Assembly (NCBI RefSeq): GCF_026191185.1
Contig: NZ_JAPHOV010000001.1
Coordinates: 1,731,001-1,795,000, forward strand
Source: Legionella sp. PATHC032
Lineage (GTDB): Bacteria; Pseudomonadota; Gammaproteobacteria; Legionellales; Legionellaceae
DNA: 64,000 bases
Reading direction: 5' to 3'
Shown here: positions 45,364 through 56,023 of the stretch, piece by piece
Layout: each line of letters starts with the position of its first letter
Position numbering within the stretch: position 1 is the first letter of the stretch
Notes under the pieces: generated by a model
Database searches by the model: none
What the model was told of the DNA's origin: nothing
Seen by the model: only the letters and a program-made list of their open reading frames with translations
Program-made: the position numbers and the translations under genes

Positions 45364-46587
45364 ATGGTTAAATTATATAAGGAAATAATCAATTCAATAG
45401 ATAATCATCAGACAACTATGGTGGAGCAACTCCATCAATTTTGTGAAATCAATTCTGGAACAACTAATTTGACAGGATTAGCCGTCATGGCTGAGGCATT
45501 GTGTTCAGCATTCAAACCAATCGCTGACACCACAGAATTAATAAAATTACCATCTTTGTCTGTGATTGACATGACCGGAAGCACGGTTACGCAATCCTGT
45601 GGGGATGTCTTATTCATTAGCAAACGCCCCCACTTAAAACGCCGAATTCTGCTAAGCGGTCATATGGATACGGTTTATTCCGCCAGCAGCCCTTTTCAAA
45701 AATTAAGCTACCTCGATGCTAATCAAATCAATGGTCCAGGTGTTGCAGATATGAAAGGCGGACTAATCGTCATCTTGCATGCATTAGCAGCCTTTGAAAA
45801 TACCAGATTTGCGGAAGCAATGGGTTGGGATGTGTTAATTAATTCAGATGAGGAAATTGGCTCGCCTGCATCAAGTTCATTATTCAAAGAATTGGCACAT
45901 CGCTATCAAGCCGCCCTGGTTTATGAACCAGCAATGACACCTAAGGGTACTTTAGCAAAAAACCGCAAAGGCAGTGGAAAATTAACACTGATAGCAACAG
46001 GAAAGGCGGCTCATGCTGGCCGGGCATTTGATGAAGGGAGAAACGCCATATGCTATCTTGCTGAAGCAGTTACTGCTGTTCATGCCTTAAATGGACAAAG
46101 AAATGGAGTAACAATCAATGTAGGTAAAATTGCTGGTGGAGAAGCGCTGAATGTTGTTCCTGATAAGGCAGTAGCTCAGCTGGATATCCGAATTAGTCTA
46201 CCAGAAGATGAATTTTGGGTAAGGAATGAATTGAATAAAATCACCAGACAGCTGGAACGACCTGATTATTCCCTAAGTGTGCATGGCATTTTTGGACGAC
46301 CTGTGAAGCGTATCTGCTCAGGGACAGAACGGCTTTTTCATCGGATTCAAAAAATTGGAGAAGCGCTTGGTTTAACTATTGACTGGAAAGACAGTGGGGG
46401 TTGTTGCGACGGTAATAATTTAGCTCATTATGGCTTGGCTGTTCTGGATACCCTAGGTGTTCGGGGAGGCAATATCCATAGTTCAGATGAATATATATTA
46501 CTTGATAGCTTATCAGAGCGCGCTGCTCTTAGCGCACTTCTTCTGATAGATTTGGCACAGGGTGGTTTAGAGGATCTAATAAAATGA
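45364..46587 (+). CDS. M20-family metallopeptidase/deacylase in the ast operon
   Basis: 407 residues. Zinc-site motifs of the M20 (carboxypeptidase G2/ArgE/DapE) family are present: LLSGHMDTV with the first His and Asp, GPGVADMKGGL with the bridging Asp, NSDEEIGSP with the Glu pair, and C-terminal GGNIHSSDE with the last His. The ATG of astA overlaps its stop by 4 nt. Standard ast operons end with AstE, an M14-type succinylglutamate desuccinylase, which is absent here; this enzyme may perform that step (N-succinylglutamate to glutamate plus succinate). The annotation of the exact substrate is inference. Confidence 0.8.
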   Translation: MVKLYKEIINSIDNHQTTMVEQLHQFCEINSGTTNLTGLAVMAEALCSAFKPIADTTELIKLPSLSVIDMTGSTVTQSCGDVLFISKRPHLKRRILLSGHMDTVYSASSPFQKLSYLDANQINGPGVADMKGGLIVILHALAAFENTRFAEAMGWDVLINSDEEIGSPASSSLFKELAHRYQAALVYEPAMTPKGTLAKNRKGSGKLTLIATGKAAHAGRAFDEGRNAICYLAEAVTAVHALNGQRNGVTINVGKIAGGEALNVVPDKAVAQLDIRISLPEDEFWVRNELNKITRQLERPDYSLSVHGIFGRPVKRICSGTERLFHRIQKIGEALGLTIDWKDSGGCCDGNNLAHYGLAVLDTLGVRGGNIHSSDEYILLDSLSERAALSALLLIDLAQGGLEDLIK

Positions 46588-47627
46588 TGTTATTTCGTAG
46601 TGCTCGCGACTCTGATTTGGATGCGATCCATCAACTGGCACAAATCAGTGGTGTTGGGATGACAACTCTCCCTAAAGATAAAGAATTATTAAAAAAACGC
46701 TTGGAATGGTCTTGTGAATCCTATCAAAGAAATGTCACTAACCCAGGTTGTGAATATTATTTTTTTGTCCTGGAAGAGCAAAAAAATAAAAAAATTGTCG
46801 GCACCTCCGCTATAGAAGCAAGCACAGGTTATGAAATACCTTTTTATTCTTATAAACTCTCTAAAAGAACCAGAGTCTGTCATACACTCAATATACGCAG
46901 TGATTATGAAGTATTAAGTCTGGTCAATGACAATCAAGGTCGCACGGAAATATGCACTCTATTTCTTCATCCTGATTATAGAAAAAACAATAATGGCCTA
47001 TTGCTTTCGAAAGGACGCTTTTTATTTATGGCACAATATCCTCATCGTTTTGCCCCGATTGTTATTGCCGAAATGCGCGGGATCTCTGACGATAAAGGCA
47101 ACTCGCCATTCTGGGATAATGTCGGGGCTAATTTTTTTCATATGCCTTTTGTAGAGGCAGATCGTCTGACACTAGCTACTAACAAACAATTTATCGCCGA
47201 TTTAATGCCCCGAAATCCTATCTATGTCAAACTCCTCTCGCCAGAGGCACAAGCAGTCATTGGCAAACCACATCAATCGACAATCCCTGCCATGAATATT
47301 CTTTTAAAAGAAGGCTTTCGTTATAACAACTACGTTGATATTTTTGACGCCGGCCCTACTATCGAATCACCATTACTAGAAATTAAAACGATTGCTTCAA
47401 GTCGGATCATGGTTATTAAAAACATCAGTGATGAAGCGAGCAGCAGCAATCGCTATTTACTCGCCAATACCCAAATGGATTTTCGAGCAACAATTGGCCA
47501 TTCTGTTTTTAATGAGCGAGAAAATACCTGCATTATTAGCAAAGAAACAGCAAAATTACTTGATGTAAAACAAGGAGATAGCCTGCGTATATCACCCATA
47601 CGTACCGAAGATACTCCAACATTGTAA
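46584..47627 (+). CDS. astA: Arginine N-succinyltransferase
   Basis: 347 residues, the usual AstA length (344 in E. coli). It transfers succinyl from succinyl-CoA to arginine, the first step of the ammonia-producing arginine succinyltransferase pathway. The beginning [19 protein letters not shown], then [25 protein letters not shown] and [18 protein letters not shown] are family hallmarks. The ATG overlaps the stop of the M20 gene, and astD follows after 10 nt. Confidence 0.94.
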   Translation: MMLFRSARDSDLDAIHQLAQISGVGMTTLPKDKELLKKRLEWSCESYQRNVTNPGCEYYFFVLEEQKNKKIVGTSAIEASTGYEIPFYSYKLSKRTRVCHTLNIRSDYEVLSLVNDNQGRTEICTLFLHPDYRKNNNGLLLSKGRFLFMAQYPHRFAPIVIAEMRGISDDKGNSPFWDNVGANFFHMPFVEADRLTLATNKQFIADLMPRNPIYVKLLSPEAQAVIGKPHQSTIPAMNILLKEGFRYNNYVDIFDAGPTIESPLLEIKTIASSRIMVIKNISDEASSSNRYLLANTQMDFRATIGHSVFNERENTCIISKETAKLLDVKQGDSLRISPIRTEDTPTL

Positions 47628-47637
47628 CAAAGGAATA

Positions 47638-49128
47638 ATGATGTCTAAATTACAAATCATACAGAGTAAAGGCCAGTATATTAATGGAGAATGGACAAAG
47701 GGGAATGGGATCATTCTGGAATCAACAAACCCCGCCTCCGGAACTTTGCTTTGGCAAGGAAATAATGCTACAGATGAGGAAATTGCAAACGCCTGTTTCG
47801 TTGCACATCGCACACTGAAATCCTGGGCTAATACAAGTTTTGACGAAAGGGTTCGTTATACTAAAGTATTTGCGGAACAGGTAGAAAAAAATCGTGAGCA
47901 ACTGGCACGTCTTATTTCATTGGAAACAGGAAAGCCATTATGGGAGTCTCAAACTGAAGTCAGCTCAGTAATTGGCAAGGTAAATTTGTCAATTCAGGCT
48001 TATCAAGAAAGGACCTGGCCAAAACAAACCGAAGCTGCAGAAGCCAATGCCTGCCTGCGTTTTAAACCACATGGTGTTGTTGTAGTATTAGGCGCGTTTA
48101 ATTTCCCCGCCCATTTAAGCAATGGGCACATTGTCCCTGCCCTGCTTGCAGGGAATACTGTATTGTATAAACCAAGTGAACATACTCCAGCAGTAGCAGA
48201 ATTGATCATCCAATGTTGGCACGATAGTGGCTTGCCTCCCGGGGTTATCAATTGCTTGCAAGGTAATGCAGATTGTGGAAATACCCTTTTGTCTCAAGAC
48301 ATTCAAGGCGTATATTTTACCGGGAGTTATGCAACAGGGCTTCGTATACATCAACAATTCTGTGATAAACCCGAAGTGATTTTAGCTTTGGAAATGGGTG
48401 GAAATAACCCTTTGGTCATCGATGAAGTGAAAGACATTGATGCAGCAGTCTACCATACATTGCTTTCAACCATGATCACTGCAGGACAACGCTGCACATG
48501 TGCAAGACGAATTATAATTCCTGATTCCCAGGTAGGCGATCTGTTTTTAGAACGTTTTGCCAAGGCTTGTAAATTAATGAGAATTGGCCCCTTTGATAGT
48601 CAACCTGAGCCTTTTATTGGGCCTGTTATCAGCCATGTTCAAGCATTAAAACATCTCCACGCGCAGAGGCAACTTATAGAAATAGGGGGTGAAATCATTC
48701 TGCCAATGTCACTTCTTGTTGAGTACACAGGACTCCTTTCTCCTGGCATTATTGATATGACTCGCGTTAAAAACCCGCCAGATGAAGAGATTTTTGCACC
48801 ATTCACACAAATTTACCGTTATAATCACTTTGATGAGGCGATTCAATTAGCGAACCAGACACGTTATGGTTTGTCATCAGGCTTACTAAGCGATAATAAA
48901 GATCACTATCAACAGTTTTATCAAAATATTCGTGCCGGACTAATCAATTGGAACAGACCAACTACAGGTGCAGCCAGCAGCCTTCCATTTGGTGGTGTCG
49001 GATGTAGTGGAAATCATAGACCAAGCGCCTATTTTGCTGCTGATTATTGTGCTTATCCTGTAGCAAGCATGGAGCAACCCTTGTTAAGAACTCCAGCACA
49101 ACAATTACCAGGTCTAGTATTGGAATAA
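47638..49128 (+). CDS. astD: N-succinylglutamate 5-semialdehyde dehydrogenase
   Basis: 496 residues, ALDH family. [11 protein letters not shown] holds the general-base Glu and [11 protein letters not shown] the catalytic Cys; [23 protein letters not shown] is the AstD-type end. It oxidises succinylglutamate semialdehyde to succinylglutamate using NAD. AAGGAATA is followed by two consecutive ATGs (47638 and 47641). It is between astA and astB in one operon. Confidence 0.94.
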   Translation: MMSKLQIIQSKGQYINGEWTKGNGIILESTNPASGTLLWQGNNATDEEIANACFVAHRTLKSWANTSFDERVRYTKVFAEQVEKNREQLARLISLETGKPLWESQTEVSSVIGKVNLSIQAYQERTWPKQTEAAEANACLRFKPHGVVVVLGAFNFPAHLSNGHIVPALLAGNTVLYKPSEHTPAVAELIIQCWHDSGLPPGVINCLQGNADCGNTLLSQDIQGVYFTGSYATGLRIHQQFCDKPEVILALEMGGNNPLVIDEVKDIDAAVYHTLLSTMITAGQRCTCARRIIIPDSQVGDLFLERFAKACKLMRIGPFDSQPEPFIGPVISHVQALKHLHAQRQLIEIGGEIILPMSLLVEYTGLLSPGIIDMTRVKNPPDEEIFAPFTQIYRYNHFDEAIQLANQTRYGLSSGLLSDNKDHYQQFYQNIRAGLINWNRPTTGAASSLPFGGVGCSGNHRPSAYFAADYCAYPVASMEQPLLRTPAQQLPGLVLE

Positions 49129-49133
49129 TTATT

Positions 49134-50480
49134 ATGAATGTTTATGAATTGAATATGGATGGGCTTGTTGGGCAAACCCATCATTATGCAGGACTCTCTG
49201 CGGGTAATATAGCTTCTACAAATAATGCTTTATCTATTTCCAATCCTCAAGCTGCGGCAAGGCAAGGTTTGGAAAAAATGCGACAACTTTATAACATGGG
49301 ACTAAAACAAGGTCTACTACCTCCACATCAACGACCTAATTTGAATTTACTGTATCAACTGGGATTTAAAGGCACTCCCAGTGAACAAATAAATAAAGCC
49401 TATAAAACAGCACCCGAATTGCTTAGTGCCTGTTACTCTGCATCAAGTATGTGGACAGCTAATGCAGCAACCGTTTCTGCAAGCATAGATACCGAAGACA
49501 ATAAGGTACATTTCACTGCTGCAAATTTAATCAGTAATTTGCATCGCCACCAGGAAGCAGATTTTTCAAAAAAATTATTGGAATTTATATTTTCCAACTC
49601 CGATTATTTTAATCATCATCCCCTATTACCCAAATCAATGGGCACAAGCGATGAGGGAGCAGCCAATCATAATCGCCTATGTCATAGTCATGCGCATCCA
49701 GGAATTAATTTTTTTGTATATGGAAAAAAAATACTGGGAAATCATCAATTCGAGCAAAGCCCAATAAAATACCCTGCTCGGCAAACTAAAGAAGCATCTG
49801 AAGCGATTGCTCGCAACCATTTATTAAAGCCTGAACGAGTAATTTTTGCCTGTCAAAACCCATTGGCGATAGATCAAGGTGTATTTCATAATGATGTCAT
49901 CTCAGTTGCTAATGAACATGTCTTTCTGGTTCATGAAGAAGCTTTTTATAATCAAGCCTATGTTTTGGATCAATTAAGAGCAAAAGCTGATTTTCCATTG
50001 GCAATAATTGAGATCTCAAAAGAACAAATCAGCGTTAGTGAAGCAGTTGACACCTATCTTTTCAATTCTCAATTGATTACCTTACCTGATCAGAAGAATA
50101 TGATTTTAATAGCCCCTGCTGAATGTCAAACAAACCTTAGGGTAAAAACTTGTATTGATGAATTAATCTCTGATCCCCAAAACCCTATTCACTCGGTCTA
50201 TTACCTGGATCTGAAACAAAGCATGCGTAATGGCGGTGGACCAGCCTGTTTACGCTTACGTGTTCCTTTGAATGACTACGAACTTAAAGCAATGCACCAA
50301 GGTATTCTAATTGATAATAAGCTGTTAGACACTTTGGACAAATGGGTTTTAAAATATTACCGAACTGAACTGCAAATCTCTGATTTAGCTGATCCGCAAT
50401 TATTATATGAATGTCTGGATGCATTGGATGAATTAACTCAGATCTTGAAATTGGGCTCAATATATCCCTTTCAATCTTGA
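49134..50480 (+). CDS. astB: N-succinylarginine dihydrolase
   Basis: 448 residues from the ATG at 49134, nearly identical in length to E. coli AstB (447). [20 protein letters not shown] is the family N-terminus. A guanidine-modifying pentein fold is marked by [20 protein letters not shown] and the C-terminal [14 protein letters not shown] with the catalytic Cys. It converts succinylarginine to succinylornithine, CO2 and ammonia. The frame is open back to 49047, inside astD, which is not used as a start. Confidence 0.95.
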   Translation: MNVYELNMDGLVGQTHHYAGLSAGNIASTNNALSISNPQAAARQGLEKMRQLYNMGLKQGLLPPHQRPNLNLLYQLGFKGTPSEQINKAYKTAPELLSACYSASSMWTANAATVSASIDTEDNKVHFTAANLISNLHRHQEADFSKKLLEFIFSNSDYFNHHPLLPKSMGTSDEGAANHNRLCHSHAHPGINFFVYGKKILGNHQFEQSPIKYPARQTKEASEAIARNHLLKPERVIFACQNPLAIDQGVFHNDVISVANEHVFLVHEEAFYNQAYVLDQLRAKADFPLAIIEISKEQISVSEAVDTYLFNSQLITLPDQKNMILIAPAECQTNLRVKTCIDELISDPQNPIHSVYYLDLKQSMRNGGGPACLRLRVPLNDYELKAMHQGILIDNKLLDTLDKWVLKYYRTELQISDLADPQLLYECLDALDELTQILKLGSIYPFQS

Positions 50481-51217
50481 GTATCCCAACCATGTGGAAA
50501 ACAAAATTCGGCAAATGTATTTATATTTCACCCTCGGGATATAAAGTCTACCAAAATTTGCTGTACCGTTGGCTTACTTTAGGTAGCGAAGCATGGCAAA
50601 CTGTAATTAACCGTTATATACCTCGCAGGCCTGGTTTACATTATTTGCAAATGCTGACACTTATGGCGCGAAAATTTCCCAAAGATTGTTGTTTATTAGG
50701 ACTTGGAGGAGCAGGAATTGCTCACTTGCTGAGTGCACAAAAAAACACGCATTCTATCGTTGCTGTAGAGAATAGTGAAGAAGTGATTCAAATTGCAAAA
50801 CGATTTTTCATGACGGATTTAATCCCTAATTTCACCATTATTCACCAAAACGCTCAAGATTTTATTCGTGAGAACAAAAAAACTTTTAAACATTTGCTTA
50901 TTGATCTATATGACGCAACACATTTCCCTGATGAATGTCATTCTACAGATTTTTTCATTCATTGCAGAAAGCAATTAACTGACGATGGATTTTTAGCGGT
51001 AAATTTGGCAAATGTCCAAGAACAATGGGATCTGGTTCAATTAATCAAGAAACAATTTCCATCCAATATCATTATTCCAATAAAAAAATGTGCCAATATA
51101 GTTGTCATTGCATCCAAAAATGACAATAAAGACTTTTTTATTAAACAAGTCAGGAATACTAATGAAATAAAAAAAATCACATGGGTAAAAGATTGGGGTT
51201 ATGTTGCTGAATATTAA
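50477..51217 (+). CDS. Spermidine-synthase-like methyltransferase-fold protein
   Basis: 246 residues if it starts at TTG 50477, which overlaps the astB stop; the ATG at 50492 (241 residues) is equally possible and neither has a good Shine-Dalgarno. A Rossmann-like fold is indicated by [16 protein letters not shown] (motif I) and [18 protein letters not shown], followed by NAQDFI and LLIDLYDA. This order matches spermidine synthase and related proteins. The polyamine active-site signature is not obvious. Being the last gene of the ast operon it may act on arginine-derived compounds, which is speculative. Confidence 0.65.
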   Translation: MSIPTMWKTKFGKCIYISPSGYKVYQNLLYRWLTLGSEAWQTVINRYIPRRPGLHYLQMLTLMARKFPKDCCLLGLGGAGIAHLLSAQKNTHSIVAVENSEEVIQIAKRFFMTDLIPNFTIIHQNAQDFIRENKKTFKHLLIDLYDATHFPDECHSTDFFIHCRKQLTDDGFLAVNLANVQEQWDLVQLIKKQFPSNIIIPIKKCANIVVIASKNDNKDFFIKQVRNTNEIKKITWVKDWGYVAEY

Positions 51218-51294
51218 TGCTAATTAAAGGGAAACAATCGTTTTTGTACAAATGAAACTGAAGCAAAAACTGACATGTATTTAAATATTCTATC

Positions 51295-51660
51295 TTATTT
51301 TCTCATGTAGTTAATCGCTGCAATTAATGCCTCATCAGAACAATCGGTATTAGGAACATCTGCTTCTTTACACAAGCCGCCATGGTGCATCAACCCTTTA
51401 CCTATCTTGACATTGTACAGCAGATAATCCATTGGAGTCTCAAATTGTGAAGGATTATTTTTTGCTTCTATTTTTGCTTGTTTCATTCGCAGCTTCCATG
51501 CTTTTTTATTAAAAGCCGGAGGGGCTTTTATAGCCTTGGCTAAATTAGGAGCGTGGCAATTTTTACAGGCAATTTCGTAAACATGTTTTCCTAAGTTATC
51601 TGCAAAAACCATATTACTTGTTAAATAAATTAACATTATAATCAATGCATTCCTTTTCAT
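51295..51660 (-). CDS. Small periplasmic c-type cytochrome
   Basis: 121 residues: signal peptide (to VFAD, about residue 21), haem-binding CKNCH at about 33-37, and a distal Met in the MHHGG region as the probable sixth ligand. Two more Cys (LCKEA, DCSDE) flank the last helix, as in cytochrome c5 (cytochrome_CBB3/c5-like). It should carry electrons in the periplasm. GGGGA precedes the ATG. It is a single gene facing the ast operon. Confidence 0.85.
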   Translation of the reverse strand: MKRNALIIMLIYLTSNMVFADNLGKHVYEIACKNCHAPNLAKAIKAPPAFNKKAWKLRMKQAKIEAKNNPSQFETPMDYLLYNVKIGKGLMHHGGLCKEADVPNTDCSDEALIAAINYMRK

Positions 51661-52099
51661 TACATCCCCAAATTATCATTATCGCTAATGCAATCTTAGG
51701 ATTATATGAGATATTTTGCGAATTGAAATAGTTTTTTACTTTTTTAATTAAGCTGTATGTACCATTATCTTGATGTTTGGCTATAGAAATATCGTAGCCA
51801 ATTTGTTAGAGCTGAAGAGCATTGGTAAAAAATGAGATAAACAGGCTAAAAACCTAAGCAAGAGCATACCAGTTTTAGTTAATTATGCCTGTGATATTTT
51901 ATAAATTTGATTATATTTTTGTCATTCCCGGACAGAGGGAATCCATTTCTGTAACAAACTTTGTTGTATCTTAGAAGATTAATTTCCGTCTGAACGAGAA
52001 TAACTCAAATTTTTTATTATATAATCAGTGTATGATTTTTTCCTGCACTAAAAATAAGATTTATAGGTCTATTATAAAATAGGGTGTGATATCTAGTCC
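51661..52099. other. Intergenic region with dispersed repeat copy 2
   Basis: 439 nt between the cytochrome start and the frr stop. Besides the repeat (51991-52045) it contains GTCATTCCCGGACAGAGGGA at 51921-51940, a pattern similar to CGCGGGAATGAC in the other spacer. No gene or clear terminator was found. Confidence 0.4.
51991..52045. repeat. Dispersed intergenic repeat, copy 2
   Basis: About 43 of 55 positions match 751-805 by eye, including TTATATAATCA and TATGATTTT. It lies downstream of the frr operon. Confidence 0.55.
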
Positions 52100-52657
52100 T
52101 TAAATTTCCATTAAATCTTTTTCTTTCTCAGCTAATACCGCATCAACTTCAGAAATATATCTATCCGTCAGTTTTTGGATCGCTTCTGCAGCACGTCGTT
52201 CATCATCCTCGGAGATTGCTTTCTCCTTAACAAGTTCCTTTAATTGATTATTAGCATCTCGTCTAATGTTTCGAATTGAAACTCTTCCTTGCTCTCCCTC
52301 ATGGCGAACAACTTTAATCAACTCCTTTCTGCGCTCCTCTGTCAAAGGTGGCATAGGAACTCGAATAGCTGTTCCAGCGGTTGCAGGATTCAAACCCAAA
52401 TCAGAGTTTAATATTGCCTTTTCTATAGCTGCAACCATAGACTTTTCCCAAGGTGTAACTAAAATAGTTCGGGGATCACTTGTAGTGATATTGGCAACTT
52501 GGCTTAATGGTGTAGGACTTCCATAATAATCAACCATTACATGATCTAACAGACTGGCATTTGCCCTGCCTGTGCGGATTTTTGACATATCCGTGTGCAA
52601 AGCTTCAATAGTCTTTTTCATACGTTTTTCTGAATCTTGCTTAATCTCATTGATCAT
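52100..52657 (-). CDS. frr: Ribosome recycling factor
   Basis: 185 residues, the E. coli length. [19 protein letters not shown] and [17 protein letters not shown] are RRF hallmarks, and the C-terminal helix contains VRRDANNQL-like [13 protein letters not shown]. With EF-G it splits the ribosome after termination. The start overlaps the pyrH end by 11 nt; GGAG lies 7 nt before the ATG. Confidence 0.97.
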   Translation of the reverse strand: MINEIKQDSEKRMKKTIEALHTDMSKIRTGRANASLLDHVMVDYYGSPTPLSQVANITTSDPRTILVTPWEKSMVAAIEKAILNSDLGLNPATAGTAIRVPMPPLTEERRKELIKVVRHEGEQGRVSIRNIRRDANNQLKELVKEKAISEDDERRAAEAIQKLTDRYISEVDAVLAEKEKDLMEI

Positions 52658-53390
52658 GATTAGCTCCGACTATAGTTCCTACTCGCTCTCCAGATACAAT
52701 TCGTTTCAATGCGTTAGGAGCAGCCATGTCAAAGACCTGTAAAGGCATTCCCTGATCTTGGCATAAACAAATTGCTGTGGAGTCCATCACTTCCAAACCT
52801 TTGGTTAAAACTTCTTTGTAAGTCAAATAATCATAACGCTTTGCATCAGGATTTTTAAGTGGGTCAGCAGAATAAACTCCATCCACCTTTGTTGCTTTTA
52901 ATACGATATCAGCGCCTATCTCAATTGCTCTCAAACAAGCAGCGGTATCTGTTGTAAAAAAAGGATTCCCTGTTCCAGCTGCAAAAATCACTACCTGACC
53001 ATTGCGCAGGTGAGTGATTGCTTTTCTTCTATGATAAGGATCAACTACTCCAAGCATTGGAATAGCTGACATAATACGAGCGGGTAGATCAATTCGTTCC
53101 AAAGCATCACGGAGCGCCAAGGCATTCATAAGAGTGGCCAGCATCCCCATATGGTCTCCTGTAACTCGTCCAACACCAGCCTGAGAAAGTGCTTTTCCTC
53201 TGAACAGATTACCACCACCTAAAACCAAACCAACTTCCACACCCATATGAATCAATTCTGCTATATCTCTAGCTAATGAATCAAGAACTGAAGGATCAAT
53301 CCCAAATTGAGATTTCCCCATCAGCGCTTCACCACTAAATTTAAGCAGAATGCGTTTGTACTTTAATGTAGGTTGACTTTCATTCATCAT
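52647..53390 (-). CDS. pyrH: Uridylate kinase
   Basis: 247 residues. Phosphorylates UMP to [14 protein letters not shown] is the N-terminal phosphate loop, [11 protein letters not shown] the second glycine loop, [16 protein letters not shown] the conserved UMP-binding segment and [13 protein letters not shown] the C-terminal signature. The ATG overlaps the tsf stop by 4 nt, keeping the rpsB-tsf-pyrH-frr order of gammaproteobacteria. Confidence 0.97.
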   Translation of the reverse strand: MMNESQPTLKYKRILLKFSGEALMGKSQFGIDPSVLDSLARDIAELIHMGVEVGLVLGGGNLFRGKALSQAGVGRVTGDHMGMLATLMNALALRDALERIDLPARIMSAIPMLGVVDPYHRRKAITHLRNGQVVIFAAGTGNPFFTTDTAACLRAIEIGADIVLKATKVDGVYSADPLKNPDAKRYDYLTYKEVLTKGLEVMDSTAICLCQDQGMPLQVFDMAAPNALKRIVSGERVGTIVGANHDQ

Positions 53391-54265
53391 GTACGAACCT
53401 GAGCCATCACTTCTTCAACAAAATTGTCCTCTTTTTTCTCTATTCCTTCACCTACTTCATAACGAACAAAGGATAGCACTTCAGCATTTTTCTCTTTTAG
53501 AAGTTGACCCACTTTAATGTTAGGATCTTTTACATAAGGTTGTCCTAACAGGCTTACCTCATCAATAAACTTATTGATTCGCCCATCAATCATCTTATCA
53601 ATGATCTCTTGTGGCTTACCACTCTCTTTCGCTTGAGCAGTGAATATTTCTCTTTCATTTTCAATAGCTTCAGCTGGCACCTGCTCACGACTAACCACCA
53701 TCGGTTTGCTCGCAGCAACATGCATAGCAATATCTTTAGCTAATGCTTCACTTCCATTTTTTAATGCGACCATTACTCCAATACGGGAACCGTGTAAATA
53801 ATACCCAATCACGCCATCGCAATGCATTCTTTCCAATCGGCGCAATTTTATATTTTCACCAATTTTTGCTACCAGTTCTTGTCTTGCTTGCTCAACAGTA
53901 ATACCAGAAGGTAATACCTGACTGGATAAATCTTCTATATTCTTTGGAAGATTTGTTAATGCAACATCAGCAACAGTATTGGCAAAATTAGTGAAATTCT
54001 CATCTCGTGCAACAAAGTCTGTTTCGCTATTAATCTCAAGCATTACAGCCGTACGCTCATCAGAGGAACGCGCAATAACGATTATTCCTTCCGCTGCAAC
54101 TCTATCTGCCTTTTTATCTGCTTTTGCCTGGCCAGCTTTACGCATTTCAATGATTGCTTGTTCGATATCACCGTTAGTCGCTATTAGAAATTTTTTACAT
54201 TCCATCATACCTGCGCCTGTGCGCTCACGCAATTGCATTACTAATGCAGCACTAATTGTTGACAT
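53387..54265 (-). CDS. tsf: Elongation factor Ts
   Basis: 292 residues from the ATG at 54265, with GGAGAA 7 nt upstream; [21 protein letters not shown] is the expected N-terminus, and seven extra residues from an ATG at 54286 are not needed. [16 protein letters not shown]-like [13 protein letters not shown], the [10 protein letters not shown] core motif and MHVAASKP are visible. It recycles EF-Tu-GDP. A terminator hairpin separates it from rpsB. Confidence 0.97.
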   Translation of the reverse strand: MSTISAALVMQLRERTGAGMMECKKFLIATNGDIEQAIIEMRKAGQAKADKKADRVAAEGIIVIARSSDERTAVMLEINSETDFVARDENFTNFANTVADVALTNLPKNIEDLSSQVLPSGITVEQARQELVAKIGENIKLRRLERMHCDGVIGYYLHGSRIGVMVALKNGSEALAKDIAMHVAASKPMVVSREQVPAEAIENEREIFTAQAKESGKPQEIIDKMIDGRINKFIDEVSLLGQPYVKDPNIKVGQLLKEKNAEVLSFVRYEVGEGIEKKEDNFVEEVMAQVRT

Positions 54266-54281
54266 TTTGATTTCTCCACAT

Positions 54282-54317
54282 AGCAAAAAGGGGGCTTATT
54301 AAATTAATGCCCCCTTT
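54282..54317 (-). terminator. rpsB-tsf intergenic attenuator/terminator
   Basis: AAAGGGGGC (54287-54295) and GCCCCCTTT (54309-54317) form a perfect 9-bp stem; on the minus strand the right side is followed by TTTTTG. It lies between the rpsB stop and the tsf ribosome site, so only part of transcription would continue into tsf-pyrH-frr, as in the partial terminator known between rpsB and tsf of E. coli. Confidence 0.88.
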
Positions 54318-54330
54318 ATTCAAATAGTAA

Positions 54331-55095
54331 TTATTCCCCGGATTTTTCTTCTTCTTTAGAATTTGAAGTGACCTCAACAAACTCTGAATCAGATGATACT
54401 CTTCCTACCGTATTGCTATTTTTACCATCTAAAATAGCATCAGCGACACAGCGAACATAAATGTCCACAGCACGCATTGAATCATCATTTCCTGGTATAA
54501 CATAATCAATGTTGTCAGGGCTATTATTGGTATCAACAACACCAATTACCGGGATTCTTAACCGACGAGCTTCTTCAACAGCAATATGTTCAAAACCAAC
54601 ATCAACCACAAATAACGCATCAGGCAGACCACCCATGTTCTCAATTCCGCCAAGACTACGCTCCAGTTTTTCAAGCTCTCTTGTCAGCATTAACGCTTCT
54701 TTCTTAATCATGTCATTAAACAACCCTTTTTCCTTCATTTCTTTTAATTCCTTTAAACGGAATATTGATTGACGGACTGTTTTATAGTTGGTCAGCATAC
54801 CACCTAGCCATCTGTGGTCGACATAAGGCATACCGCATCGTTTTGCATGTTCTCTAATGCTGTCTTGAGCTGCTCTTTTGGTTCCTACAAAAAGAATTTT
54901 TGCCTTGTTTGCTGCCAATCGACTAACGTAATTCGTTACGTCATTCAGCATAGGTAATGTTTTTTCAAGGTTAATGATATGGATTTTATTTCTTGAGCCA
55001 AAAATATACTCACTCATTTTTGGATTCCAGAAGCGTGTTCTGTGTCCAAAATGAGCGCCTGCTTCGAGCAATTCACGCATACTTACATTATTCAT
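54331..55095 (-). CDS. rpsB: 30S ribosomal protein S2
   Basis: 254 residues. [57 protein letters not shown] and [15 protein letters not shown] are all S2 signatures. Binds 16S rRNA late in 30S assembly. GGAG lies 6 nt before the ATG. The acidic tail ([11 protein letters not shown]) is typical. Directly upstream lies a structured leader and a strong promoter. Confidence 0.97.
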   Translation of the reverse strand: MNNVSMRELLEAGAHFGHRTRFWNPKMSEYIFGSRNKIHIINLEKTLPMLNDVTNYVSRLAANKAKILFVGTKRAAQDSIREHAKRCGMPYVDHRWLGGMLTNYKTVRQSIFRLKELKEMKEKGLFNDMIKKEALMLTRELEKLERSLGGIENMGGLPDALFVVDVGFEHIAVEEARRLRIPVIGVVDTNNSPDNIDYVIPGNDDSMRAVDIYVRCVADAILDGKNSNTVGRVSSDSEFVEVTSNSKEEEKSGE

Positions 55096-55118
55096 ATATA
55101 TCTCCAGGGTTAAGCCTC

Positions 55119-55172
55119 CACGCTTCCCATACGAAACCCACCAAGGGACCCTATCGCATGTGACGAAGCGTG
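55119..55172 (-). promoter_or_regulatory. Structured rpsB leader (probable S2 autoregulatory element)
   Basis: In the minus-strand 5' UTR CACGCTTC pairs with GAAGCGTG, an 8-bp closing stem around a G-rich core with GGGTCCC and GGTGGG. It ends 23 nt before the rpsB ATG. A conserved S2-binding leader is known upstream of rpsB in gammaproteobacteria; the match here is in position and general form, not in a covariance check. Confidence 0.6.
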
Positions 55173-55192
55173 TGTGTATTTAAAGCGCGGTA

Positions 55193-55221
55193 TTTATAAC
55201 ATATTCGTGCCAATTCAGCAA
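55193..55221 (-). promoter_or_regulatory. Sigma-70 promoter of the rpsB operon
   Basis: On the minus strand TTGCTG (55216-55221), a 17-bp spacer and TATAAA (55193-55198), followed by the GC-rich ACCGCGC. The discriminator composition is like that of ribosomal-protein promoters under stringent control. The predicted transcript starts near 55186, giving a leader of about 90 nt. Confidence 0.65.
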
Positions 55222-55426
55222 TGAAATTAGCACTGTTATCTCTGTATATGACAAAAAAATCTATCACGTACAGAACATTATATAGGACAACAATAATAGG
55301 CCTAAGTCAATTAGGAAATAAATCTATATTAATTTGTAGATTTTGATTTATACTGCATTCTGCATGGAAGTTTTAAAAATGTTGTGCTCAGGAGAATCCT
55401 ATTAACGTTACATTTAAGAGGAAACG

Positions 55427-55840
55427 ATGATGAGTAAAAAATCTATCTGTTTAGCCGCTCTTGCTTTAATATTTAGCTTTGTACAACCTGTTTTTGCCAA
55501 TACAGGTAACACCGCTCAAGCAAAACCCTGTCATTGCCATGATCACAAAAAAGCACTTAACCAACTTAACTTGACTCAAGAGCAAAAAACAAAGATCAAA
55601 ACAATCAAAATACAAGCCCAAAAAACAATCAAAGAAAATTATAAACAACTTAAAGCAATCAAAGAACAAATCAATGCACTCATTGCCAATGAGAAACTCG
55701 ATGAAGCTAAACTGGATAATTTAATCAGCCAAAGAAATAAAATAGCAGGAGCTATGCTAAAAAACCGGATAATGATGAAAAATCAAATTTATAATCAGCT
55801 TACAAACGAACAAAAATCACAATACAAAAAGAATATGTAA
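55427..55840 (+). CDS. Spy/CpxP-family periplasmic protein
   Basis: 137 residues. Signal peptide ending PVFAN, then HCHDH (possible metal-binding His/Cys cluster), LNLTQEQKTKIKTI and LTNEQKSQYKK. These are the two LTxEQ motifs of the Spy/CpxP (LTXXQ) family of periplasmic chaperones and stress sensors. AAGAGGAAACG precedes two consecutive ATGs (55427 and 55430). It lies divergently from rpsB. Confidence 0.83.
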   Translation: MMSKKSICLAALALIFSFVQPVFANTGNTAQAKPCHCHDHKKALNQLNLTQEQKTKIKTIKIQAQKTIKENYKQLKAIKEQINALIANEKLDEAKLDNLISQRNKIAGAMLKNRIMMKNQIYNQLTNEQKSQYKKNM

Positions 55841-55847
55841 CATTTTG

Positions 55848-55880
55848 ATTGGTACTGATAACAGAAAATTCGGTACCAAT
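55848..55880 (+). terminator. Weak hairpin downstream of the Spy-like gene
   Basis: ATTGGTAC (55848-55855) pairs with GTACCAAT (55873-55880), loop 17 nt, followed only by TTA. It is a plausible 3' end structure, not a strong terminator. Confidence 0.35.
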
Positions 55881-55921
55881 TTACCCCAACTTATAAGATA
55901 TGAAAATTGATAATGATTCGC

Positions 55922-56023
55922 TTAGTATATCAACCCATAGCATGCTGCAGCAGCTGCACTGGCAATGATACAAAGTGCAAATATTATGGTTCGCGCCACA
56001 TTCTTCTTTGTTTGGTGTTTCAT
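55922..56023 (-). CDS. 33-residue single-helix membrane peptide
   Basis: The minus-strand ATG at 56023 opens 33 codons to a TAA at 55922. The product has a basic start (MKHQTKKNVAR) and then a continuous hydrophobic stretch with five consecutive Ala before a Cys (IIFALCIIASAAAAACYG). AGGA lies 6 nt before the ATG. The composition of a small bitopic membrane protein together with a proper ribosome site supports a real gene, though there is no homology evidence. Confidence 0.5.
   Translation of the reverse strand: MKHQTKKNVARTIIFALCIIASAAAAACYGLIY

Noticed and set aside
53979-54302. 107-codon plus-strand frame antisense to tsf
   Set aside because: A shadow of EF-Ts codons, and it runs into the rpsB-tsf terminator.
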